Source: Akkermansiaceae bacterium UBA5020 (lineage in GTDB: Bacteria; Verrucomicrobiota; Verrucomicrobiia; Verrucomicrobiales; DEV007). From it: a stretch of 9,892 nt of DNA. The stretch spans positions 1 to 9,892 of the forward strand of contig DGXY01000024.1 in NCBI GenBank assembly GCA_002396885.1. The letters are read 5' to 3'. Below, piece after piece: positions 1 to 6,223 of the stretch. The translations under genes and the position numbers were made by a program. How positions within the stretch are numbered: the stretch's first letter is position 1; each line of letters opens with the position of its first letter. A model generated the notes under the pieces. It saw nothing but the letters and a program-made list of their open reading frames with translations, was not told the DNA's origin and did not search any database.

Positions 1-249
1 AGGAGACGGAGGGGGGGCTGTCACGAATGCGGCTGCATTAGGAGCTTGGTTCGGGACGCACGGCGGACAGGAGAACCGAAGGAAACCGCTAGGCAATCCG
101 CCATCCTCCTCTGTCCCCATTCTTTTCATTCGTTCCATTCGTGGTTTCAGATTCCGGCGCTCTTGTTCCCGGAACCGGCGGATTCTTGGCGCGTTCCGGC
201 AGCAAAATCCTTTGCCAGCGGCCCGGGCACGGTTCACGATGGCGGCAAA
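1..249. other. Leader region upstream of cmk, no supported gene
   Basis: No gene can be supported here. Two forward frames stay open: the cmk frame is open back to position 1, and frame 2 is open from position 2 to a stop at 251-253. The conceptual products are Arg/Ser/Pro/Gly-rich with no recognisable family, which is expected by chance at this GC content. Frame 3 has a stop at 39-41 and could carry the last dozen codons of an upstream gene, but too little is visible to say. The region contains a triplicated 9-mer at 118-144. No aroA or other usual cmk neighbour is visible. Confidence 0.5.
118..144. repeat. Three tandem imperfect 9-mers (CATTCNTNN)
   Basis: Three consecutive 9-mers read CATTCTTTT, CATTCGTTC and CATTCGTGG. 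On the other strand this reads as CACGAATG-like units. A further CACGAATG lies at 22-29 in the opposite orientation to the CATTCGTG at 136-143. Short intergenic repeats of the CCACGAATGG type are scattered through many bacterial genomes, and this resembles one. Whether it is dispersed in this genome cannot be seen from one window. Confidence 0.45.
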
Positions 250-900
250 ATGAGCGTATCTCCCCTCATCATCGCCATCGACGGCCCCGCGGCCTCGGGG
301 AAAAGCACCGTGGCCAAGCGAGTCGCCGCCGCGCTTGGGATTGTCTTCGTGAATTCGGGAGCGATGTATCGCGCCTTCACCTGGTGGGTGCTCCAGAACG
401 GGATCGATCCTCACGACCTCCCCGCCGTTCTCGAGCTGCTCGCCCGCACCGAGTTCCGCTGCGGGGAAGAGGACGGGGTCGGTACGATCGCCGTCGGTGG
501 CGTGCCCATGACCCGCGACGAACTCGCTTCTACCGCCGTCAACGCCGCCGTCTCGCCCATCGCCGCGATCCCCGAGGTGCGTGAGCGCCTCGTCGCCGAG
601 CAGCGCTGCTACGGCTCCGCCCGCGGCGTCGCGATGGAGGGACGCGACATCGGGTCTGTCGTCTTTCCTGAGACGCCCTACAAATTCTACATCGACGCCT
701 CGCCCGAGGTCCGCGAGGCCCGACGCCGTGCCGAGGGCATCGACGACTCGATCGCCAAGCGCGACCGGATCGACTCGAGCCGCAAGGTCTCGCCTTTGGT
801 CGTTTCCGGCGACGCCCTCGTCGTCGACAGCTCGCACCTCACTGCCGAAGAAGTCGTCGCGGCTGTCCTCGCCGCGATCCGCGAGCGGATGGGGGAGTGA
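250..900 (+). CDS. cmk: Cytidylate (CMP/dCMP) kinase
   Basis: This 216-residue cytosolic enzyme transfers phosphate from ATP to CMP or dCMP, giving CDP/dCDP for RNA, DNA and phospholipid precursor synthesis. The Walker A loop GPAASGKST is at residues 12-20. The nucleoside-monophosphate-binding SGAMYR motif is at 36-41, the EGRDIG motif at 130-135, and arginines of the lid and following helix at 157-160, 171, 173 and 178. The ATG at 250 was chosen because the family's beta strand and P-loop begin a few residues later; the frame is open further upstream but gives a non-family, low-complexity extension. The NMP-binding insert is normal, but the lid between the RRR cluster and the RD..DSSR segment is about a dozen residues shorter than I recall for E. 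coli Cmk. No Shine-Dalgarno sequence precedes the ATG. The next gene follows after 66 nt. Confidence 0.95.
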   Translation: MSVSPLIIAIDGPAASGKSTVAKRVAAALGIVFVNSGAMYRAFTWWVLQNGIDPHDLPAVLELLARTEFRCGEEDGVGTIAVGGVPMTRDELASTAVNAAVSPIAAIPEVRERLVAEQRCYGSARGVAMEGRDIGSVVFPETPYKFYIDASPEVREARRRAEGIDDSIAKRDRIDSSRKVSPLVVSGDALVVDSSHLTAEEVVAAVLAAIRERMGE

Positions 901-930
901 AGCGACGCTCGCGACGGCGGAATGACGCCC

Positions 931-960
931 TTTACACGCGCCACCTTTTTCCGCTAGCCT
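931..960 (+). promoter_or_regulatory. Candidate promoter for the NHL-repeat gene
   Basis: TTTACA (931-936) and TAGCCT (955-960) are separated by 18 nt, a sigma-70-like layout. The -10-like box ends only 6 nt before the ATG at 967, so transcription would begin at or near the start codon and the mRNA would have almost no leader. The PBP promoter candidate at 4066-4094 has a closely similar -10 (TAGTCT), which adds some weight. No transcription data support it. Confidence 0.45.
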
Positions 961-966
961 CCCCGG

Positions 967-2061
967 ATGAAGATCCCCCAGACCTGGACCCGCCGTCGTT
1001 TTGTTTCCGCCTCCGCCGCCTCCCTCGGTGGATTGAATCTCCTCACCACCCGCAAGGCCGCCGCGCAGACAGGGAACGGCGTGGTCCTCGGGGAAGGGGA
1101 GCATCGCTATGAGGTCATCCACGATTGGGCCAAGCTTCCTGACAAATACACCTGGCAGACGACCCACAACGTCGCCGTCGACAGCCAGAACCGCCTCTAC
1201 GTCATCCACGAGGGGCGTGCCGAGCAGAAGGATCATCCCTCGGTCTTCGTCTTCGACGAAAAAGGGGTGTTTGTCAGGGCCTTTGGCAGCGAGTTCCAGG
1301 GTGGCGGGCACGGTCTCGAGGTTCGCAAGGAGGCCGAGGGTGAATTCGTCTACATCACCGGTTACCAGCAGGTGAAAAAGATCGCCAAGTTCACCCTCGA
1401 AGGCGAGAAGGTCTGGGAGAAATTCGCCCCCATGACTTCGGGGCTCTACGCCGCCGGCGAGGACACCAAACCGGAGAAGGTATGGGGACGCGACCGCTTC
1501 ATGCCGACCAATTTCGCGTTCCTGCCCGACGGCGGCTACTTTGTCGCGGACGGCTACGGATCCTACACCGTGCTGCAATATGACAAGGACAGCAACTGGG
1601 TGCGCACCATCGGCACCCCGGGCAAGGAGGACGGGCAGTTCAGCCTGCCTCACGGCGTCTGGATCGACGACCGCAAGGCCGACGACGTCCTCCTCGTCGT
1701 CGCCGATCGGGCCAACGCGCGGCTCCAGTGGTTCGACCTCGAGGGCAAACACCGGCGGACGATGAAGGATTTCATTCTTCCCGCGAACGTCGATCGTCTT
1801 GGGGATCTCCTCCTCGTGCCCGACCTCAGCGCGCGCATCACCCTGCTCGACAAGGACAACAAGATGATCCACCTCGGCGAAGATCCCGCCTGGCGCGAGT
1901 CGGTGTTGAAGGACAAGATGGCGATGCGCAGGAACCCGACCGGTTGGGTCTCGGGCAAATTCGTGCATCCGCATGACGCGTGTTTCGATCCCTCCGGCAA
2001 CATCTTCGTCGCCGAGTGGGTCGACACCGGCCGGATTTCGAAGCTGCGGAAGGTTTCGTGA
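967..2061 (+). CDS. Tat-exported NHL-repeat 6-bladed beta-propeller protein (peptidyl-alpha-hydroxyglycine lyase-like)
   Basis: This is a 364-residue protein predicted to be exported folded by the twin-arginine system. The N-terminus has T8-R-R-R-F-V (pattern S/T-R-R-x-F), an Ala/Ser/Leu-rich stretch to about residue 27, and a likely cleavage site after A31-A-A33. The rest reads as NHL-type blades, each ending in strand-turn patterns such as NRLYVI (75-80), GGYFVA (189-194), DVLLVVAD (240-247) and GNIFVAE (344-350). Histidines sit near the start of several blades: H67, H115, H229 and H334/H336. A similar arrangement carries the metal site in the lyase domain of peptidylglycine alpha-amidating enzymes. 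The true substrate is unknown, and a binding or sugar/quinone-related role is equally possible. The ATG at 967 is favoured because the Tat signal follows directly. It has its own promoter candidate and converges with the cyclase gene. Confidence 0.8.
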   Translation: MKIPQTWTRRRFVSASAASLGGLNLLTTRKAAAQTGNGVVLGEGEHRYEVIHDWAKLPDKYTWQTTHNVAVDSQNRLYVIHEGRAEQKDHPSVFVFDEKGVFVRAFGSEFQGGGHGLEVRKEAEGEFVYITGYQQVKKIAKFTLEGEKVWEKFAPMTSGLYAAGEDTKPEKVWGRDRFMPTNFAFLPDGGYFVADGYGSYTVLQYDKDSNWVRTIGTPGKEDGQFSLPHGVWIDDRKADDVLLVVADRANARLQWFDLEGKHRRTMKDFILPANVDRLGDLLLVPDLSARITLLDKDNKMIHLGEDPAWRESVLKDKMAMRRNPTGWVSGKFVHPHDACFDPSGNIFVAEWVDTGRISKLRKVS

Positions 2062-2065
2062 GGCG

Positions 2066-3964
2066 TCACACCCCGAGTTGGGCGATCACCGCATCGCGCA
2101 CCCGATACGCCGCGACATTCCCCGAAAATCCCTTCAGCCGGAGATCCTCGATCACCTCGGACCCGACCCTTTCGGGTTCGAGGCATGAGAGGGTTTGGTC
2201 GTCGATGACCACTTCCATCACTCCCGCTTCGGAGCAGAGGCGCGAGGCGAGGTTCACGCGGGCCCCGATCACGGTGTAGTTGAGACGATCGACCGATCCC
2301 ATGCAGCCGGCCACCGCTTCGCCGGTGGCGACACCGATACCCACTGCGATGGGATGTTTCGCGTCTTGGTTGAGTCGAGCGCGCTCCTCGATCATCTCGA
2401 GGGCACAGGCGACGGCGTGATCGGCGTCATTCCCGTAGGATTTCAGCCCTCCGAATACGGCCATGATCTCGTCGCCGACGAACTTGTCGACGACGCCGTA
2501 ATGCTTGCGCACGATCGCGGTCATGGCGGTCATGTGTTCATTGAGCAGGCCGATGATCTCGGTCGGGTGCATGTGCTCGGTCTGTCCGGTGAAGCCGCGG
2601 ATGTCGCAGAAAAGGACGGAGACCGTTTTCAATTCGCCGCCCAACTCGAGGTCGAGGTCGCCGCTGATCATGGCTTGCGCCACGGTCTCGTCGCTGACCT
2701 TGCCGAGGATGCCGCGATAGGCGTCGCGTTGCTGGAGACCTTCAGTCATTTCGTTGAAGGATTCGGCGAGCTCGCCGATCTCGTCGCGGGCGCGGACATT
2801 GATCCGGGTCTCGAGCTGGCCGTCGCGCACCGCGCGCGCGGCGCGGGTGAGTTCGCCGATGGGGACGGCGAGTCTTCGGGAAAAGAGCCAGGCGATCCCG
2901 ATGCCAACGAAGAGGGCGGCACCCCCGACTCCGCTGCCGCGCAGGCGGAGCTCGGCGAGATCGGCCTTGAGCGGGGCGAGCGAAAAGGCGCTGACCTGGA
3001 AGGCGGTGGCGGTGCCTTCGTCTTGGCCGATGGGTTTCACATAAAATCGATAGGGGACGTCGCCGAGATCGGCCTCGAAGGCGAGATCGTCCCCGTTGGT
3101 CAGGTCGGAATGGCGGGCGATTCGCCCGGCGATGACTTCGCTCATCAATGCCGCGATTTCCGGGGCCACGGCGCGTGAATAGACCTGGCCCTCCAGGAAA
3201 ATGCCGGTGAGAAGGGGCGTCTCGGAGCTGAACTCCTCCTGATACCGTTCGAGGAAACGTTGGGCCTCGGTCTCGGCTGAGGTGGAACGCAGGAAGAGAC
3301 CGAGCAACGCTCCGGTTTCGGGGTCTTTGACCGGCGTGCTCACCATTTCCTGGATAAATCCTGCCCCGTCGGGCGTCTCGAAGGGAAGGAAGAGGGTCTC
3401 CTGCCCATCGCGGGCGAGGAGTTCGTCGATGCGTTTCTTGGCCCGGTTGATCCCCGAGGGGCTCTGGCGGAACCGGGGCGAAGTGAAGCGCCGTTTTTCC
3501 GATTCGCGGTTTCCGTTGGCGAGGGGCGGATGGAGCGTGCGGATCTCGCCGGTGATATCGACGAGGCCGATCGAGCCAAACCGCAGGAGGGGATCGTTGG
3601 GGAGGGGATCCGGTTTTCCATCGGGATCGGGCCGGGTTTCTGTTTTGCCCTCAAGCTCCTTGAGGTTTTCGAGGTAGTCGCGCCAGAAGGCACGGCCGTC
3701 GTCGGAGGCATTCTTGTCTTTCAGCGAAGAGATGACGTAAGGATGGGCGGCAAGGCGGCGGCTGAGCTCGAGAAACTCCTGTGACCTCTCGGCGTGCGAG
3801 CGCTCGAGTTGATTGACGAGCCCGCGGAAATTCTGGGAAAACTGCCGGGTGTAAGCTTGGCTGATCTTGCTCTCGGTCACCAAGATGAGAGCGACGGTCA
3901 CCATGGCAATCACGGCAAACATGGTAAACATTAATTTGGTTTGAAATCGCAGTCCTCTCTTCAT
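2066..3964 (-). CDS. Membrane-bound class III adenylate cyclase with periplasmic sensor and HAMP domain
   Basis: The protein has 632 residues from the ATG at 3964. Starts at 3973 and 3979 are in frame and add 3 or 5 residues; none has a clear ribosome-binding site. Order of parts: basic N-terminus, transmembrane helix about 10-30, periplasmic region about 31-340 resembling two Cache-like halves, second helix about 344-361, HAMP about 362-415, and catalytic domain about 446-620. All six class III catalytic positions are present: metal aspartates D454 (LFCDIRGFT) and D498 (VGDEIM), purine-selecting K494 and T564, and transition-state N571 and R575. The K/T pair points to ATP rather than GTP, so the product should be cAMP. 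The signal sensed is unknown. The gene is transcribed divergently from the PBP operon and ends 4 nt from the stop of the NHL gene. No cAMP-receptor protein gene is in the window. Confidence 0.9.
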   Translation of the reverse strand: MKRGLRFQTKLMFTMFAVIAMVTVALILVTESKISQAYTRQFSQNFRGLVNQLERSHAERSQEFLELSRRLAAHPYVISSLKDKNASDDGRAFWRDYLENLKELEGKTETRPDPDGKPDPLPNDPLLRFGSIGLVDITGEIRTLHPPLANGNRESEKRRFTSPRFRQSPSGINRAKKRIDELLARDGQETLFLPFETPDGAGFIQEMVSTPVKDPETGALLGLFLRSTSAETEAQRFLERYQEEFSSETPLLTGIFLEGQVYSRAVAPEIAALMSEVIAGRIARHSDLTNGDDLAFEADLGDVPYRFYVKPIGQDEGTATAFQVSAFSLAPLKADLAELRLRGSGVGGAALFVGIGIAWLFSRRLAVPIGELTRAARAVRDGQLETRINVRARDEIGELAESFNEMTEGLQQRDAYRGILGKVSDETVAQAMISGDLDLELGGELKTVSVLFCDIRGFTGQTEHMHPTEIIGLLNEHMTAMTAIVRKHYGVVDKFVGDEIMAVFGGLKSYGNDADHAVACALEMIEERARLNQDAKHPIAVGIGVATGEAVAGCMGSVDRLNYTVIGARVNLASRLCSEAGVMEVVIDDQTLSCLEPERVGSEVIEDLRLKGFSGNVAAYRVRDAVIAQLGV

Positions 3965-4027
3965 TGGAAGCATTCTCATGGGGGCAAACCCCGCCGTGTG
4001 GGAAAGGTTTTGGCAAGGCCTTTTGGG

Positions 4028-4050
4028 GCCGGGGTGAAGAATCCCCCGGC
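4028..4050. repeat. Perfect 7-bp inverted repeat, 9-nt spacer
   Basis: GCCGGGG (4028-4034) is the exact reverse complement of CCCCGGC (4044-4050). It lies just upstream of the PBP promoter candidate and in the presumed leader of the oppositely directed cyclase. It could be an operator for a dimeric regulator, or a hairpin in the cyclase mRNA leader. At this GC content a chance occurrence is also possible. Confidence 0.4.
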
Positions 4051-4065
4051 GTTTGTTGGTTCGCC

Positions 4066-4094
4066 TTGAACTCGTTCCGGTCCCGTTATAGTCT
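4066..4094 (+). promoter_or_regulatory. Candidate promoter of the PBP operon
   Basis: TTGAAC (4066-4071) and TAGTCT (4089-4094) are 17 nt apart. An overlapping alternative -10 is TATAGT (4087-4092), with a 15-nt spacer. Transcription would start about 50 nt before the ATG at 4154. It is the only good sigma-70-like match in the gap, and its -10 resembles the TAGCCT in front of the NHL gene. Confidence 0.5.
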
Positions 4095-4153
4095 GGCGTT
4101 CCCGAATTCTCAAAGCGATCCGGGGGCGCGATTCCGCGAACCATTTCCTCCTC

Positions 4154-6223
4154 ATGTCGAGAACGACTCCAGAGCACCGCCTCTCCCTATGCCGGAGTGC
4201 CGGGCGCGCCCGATTCCTCTGGATTGGGTTCTTTGTCCTGCTCGCGATCGGGTCCCTGCGTTCGCAGGAGACGGTGTCCTCCGCCTCCGTCGCGGCCAAG
4301 CCCGCCTTCGAGGCGGTGCCGAAGGTGCAGCTCTCGCGCATCGACCACGGTCCCACGCCGATGACTTCGCTGGCGGACTGGCAACTTCATACCTTCCGGA
4401 TCCCCGCGCCGCGGAGCGTCGTGGTCTCGGCCGATGGAGTCACTCTCGCGAAAAACCACATCGGGAAACGCCTCGTTTGCCGACTCACCGAAAAGGCCAA
4501 GACCCCGGAAGAGGCCGTCGCCCGGGTGCGGGCACTCGCGGGTGAGTTCAGCGTGGGATTTCCGCTCCTGAAGATCGCGGACGAGGAGGTGAAACGCCAT
4601 TTCCAGGACCGACCGGGCCTGCCCCTGCCGGTTTCGCCAGTGATCCCCGGATCCTTTCTCTGCGCCCTTGAGGAAGTTCTCCCGGGCGATCTCGCACTGG
4701 ATTCGGTGTATGTCAGGGACTATCCCGAAGGCGAGCTTTCCGCCCACCTTCTCGGATACATCGGGGTCTCGTTGCCCGACCAGCACGGGCCCATCGGGAA
4801 GGTCGAGTATTCCTTTCCCCCGACCGAGGGGCGTGCCGGGATGGAGAAGTCCCTCGATTCCGAATGGCGGGGGCGCGATGGCGAGGTCCTCCGCCTGATC
4901 GATCCGCAGGGTCTCGTCCGGCATCAGGAAATCGTGCGCGAGGCCGAGCCCGGCGACACCGTCGTGCTGACGATTCATATGGGGATGCAGCGGCTCGCCA
5001 AACGGATGCTGGAGCGGAGCGGTCGCCCAGGGGCTTTTGTCGCGGTCGATGCCGACACGGGCGACATTCTCGCGATGGTCTCTTATCCCTCCTTCGACCC
5101 GAATCTCTTCGAGGGTGGTATCTCGCAGGTCGCCTACGATGCCCTCGCCAAGGCCGAGGATGCGCCGCTCTTCGACCGCGCCGTCACCGGAGCCTATCCG
5201 CCGGGATCGACCTTCAAACCTTTTGTGGCTTTGGCAGGAATGGATTCGGGTCACATCGACGGAACCCACACCCTCTTTTCCGGTCCTGCCGGCATGGTCA
5301 TCGACGGACGTTACTTCAAGAATCACAGCAGCACTCCGGAGGGGCTCATGGACGTGCGATATGCTCTGGTGAGGTCTTGCAACACTTGGTTCTACCAGGC
5401 CGCGCTGAATATGGGGGCAACGCCCATCGCGGAGGTGAGTCGGCGGTTCGGATTCGGGGTTGCGCCCGAGTTGCCTCTGCTGTCGGTCGCCCCGGGGAAT
5501 ATTCCCGATCCGGCCCAGTATGGAGATCCGCGCAGCCTCGCGAATTTCTCGATCGGTCAGGGTCAGGTCCTCGCCTCGCCGGTGCAGCTCGCCTATGCCA
5601 TGGCCGGTCTCGCCAACGGCTCTTACATCCCGAAGCCGCGCCTCGTCCGTGAGAGCGTCGATCCCGAAACGGGTGAGGCCGTCAAATACATCGAACCGGC
5701 CGTGGCGCATTCACTCGGTCTCCGTCCGGAGGATATCGATATCGTCCGCGATGGTTTGTGGGGCGTCGTCAATCACGGTTCCGGGACCGCGGGCGGTGCC
5801 TCGATGCGGAATCCCGTTGTCTATGGCAAGACCGGCACCTCACAGTGGGCGACGGGTGGAAAAATGCGTTACCTTGCCTGGTTCTCCGGCTGGGTTGATG
5901 CCGAGCGTCCCCGCATCGCCTTCGCCGCCGTGACCCAGGGGGAAGGCTTCGAAACCCTCAGCGGAGGACGCAGTGCCGCGCCCATTGCCGCAGGGGTCCT
6001 ACGCGCCGTCTACGACGAGCCTGAGACCTATGCCGTGACCCTGCCGGAAGGGCCTTTGCGACAGGTTTCCGGCATTGTCGCCGCCGCTCCCGTGCCACCC
6101 GAGATCTTGATCGAAGACCTGGGCCCGCGCACGGGAATCGGTGGCTTTTTCCGGCGCGTTTTCGGCGGGGGGCGTCGCCATGTTCGCACCTTTCCCGAGG
6201 AACCCTCCTTTCCCGAACCCTGA
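4154..6223 (+). CDS. mrdA: Class B penicillin-binding protein, PBP2-like peptidoglycan D,D-transpeptidase
   Basis: This 689-residue inner-membrane enzyme crosslinks peptide stems of nascent peptidoglycan in the periplasm; PBP2 works in the elongation machinery with RodA. A short cytoplasmic N-terminus is followed by one membrane anchor (about 21-37). A pedestal/dimerisation region contains the PBP2-type segment GRAGMEKSLDSEWRGRDG (226-243). The transpeptidase domain has all three active-site motifs: S352-T-F-K355 (nucleophile and general base), S408-C-N410 and K559-T-G561. The conserved IGQGQ stretch is at 467-471. The usual RG-x-I-x-DRNG segment after the anchor is degenerate here (PRSVVVSADG, 86-95). 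The C-terminus carries an extra Arg- and Pro-rich tail (about 650-689). No Shine-Dalgarno sequence precedes the ATG. The stop codon overlaps the next start, implying translational coupling. A PBP3/FtsI role is less likely because the glycine-rich linker segment is PBP2-like. Confidence 0.88.
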   Translation: MSRTTPEHRLSLCRSAGRARFLWIGFFVLLAIGSLRSQETVSSASVAAKPAFEAVPKVQLSRIDHGPTPMTSLADWQLHTFRIPAPRSVVVSADGVTLAKNHIGKRLVCRLTEKAKTPEEAVARVRALAGEFSVGFPLLKIADEEVKRHFQDRPGLPLPVSPVIPGSFLCALEEVLPGDLALDSVYVRDYPEGELSAHLLGYIGVSLPDQHGPIGKVEYSFPPTEGRAGMEKSLDSEWRGRDGEVLRLIDPQGLVRHQEIVREAEPGDTVVLTIHMGMQRLAKRMLERSGRPGAFVAVDADTGDILAMVSYPSFDPNLFEGGISQVAYDALAKAEDAPLFDRAVTGAYPPGSTFKPFVALAGMDSGHIDGTHTLFSGPAGMVIDGRYFKNHSSTPEGLMDVRYALVRSCNTWFYQAALNMGATPIAEVSRRFGFGVAPELPLLSVAPGNIPDPAQYGDPRSLANFSIGQGQVLASPVQLAYAMAGLANGSYIPKPRLVRESVDPETGEAVKYIEPAVAHSLGLRPEDIDIVRDGLWGVVNHGSGTAGGASMRNPVVYGKTGTSQWATGGKMRYLAWFSGWVDAERPRIAFAAVTQGEGFETLSGGRSAAPIAAGVLRAVYDEPETYAVTLPEGPLRQVSGIVAAAPVPPEILIEDLGPRTGIGGFFRRVFGGGRRHVRTFPEEPSFPEP

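Larger units (their letters stand above)
3965..4153. promoter_or_regulatory. Divergent intergenic region between cyclase and PBP operon
   Basis: This 189-nt gap separates the starts of the cyclase (-) and the PBP2-like gene (+). It contains a 4-bp G/C hairpin (GGGG at 3981-3984, CCCC at 3989-3992), a stronger dyad at 4028-4050 and a + strand promoter candidate at 4066-4094. I could not find a convincing promoter for the cyclase strand. No classical TGTGA-N6-TCACA cAMP-receptor site was seen. Confidence 0.6.

Noticed and set aside
46..249. N-terminal extension of cmk from a TTG at 46
   Set aside because: The extra 68 residues have no family counterpart and read as Pro/Ser/Arg-rich non-coding sequence; the P-loop domain begins right after the ATG at 250.
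916..929. GGCG-N6-CGCC hairpin after cmk as terminator
   Set aside because: Only a 4-bp stem with no T-run; too weak to call.
2195..3178. Long + strand open frame opposite the cyclase
   Set aside because: It lies entirely antisense to a gene with all family motifs, has no recognisable domain, and long antisense frames are common at this GC content.
3965..4153. cAMP-receptor (CRP-type) binding site near the cyclase
   Set aside because: I looked for TGTGA-N6-TCACA and found no acceptable match.
3965..4177. Cyclase start at a distant upstream codon (4177)
   Set aside because: It would overlap the divergent PBP gene start and adds a polar, non-family segment before the basic N-terminus and first membrane helix.
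4187..5710. 507-codon - strand open frame opposite the PBP2-like gene
   Set aside because: Arg/Gly/His-rich composition without a family match; it mirrors codon bias of the real gene.
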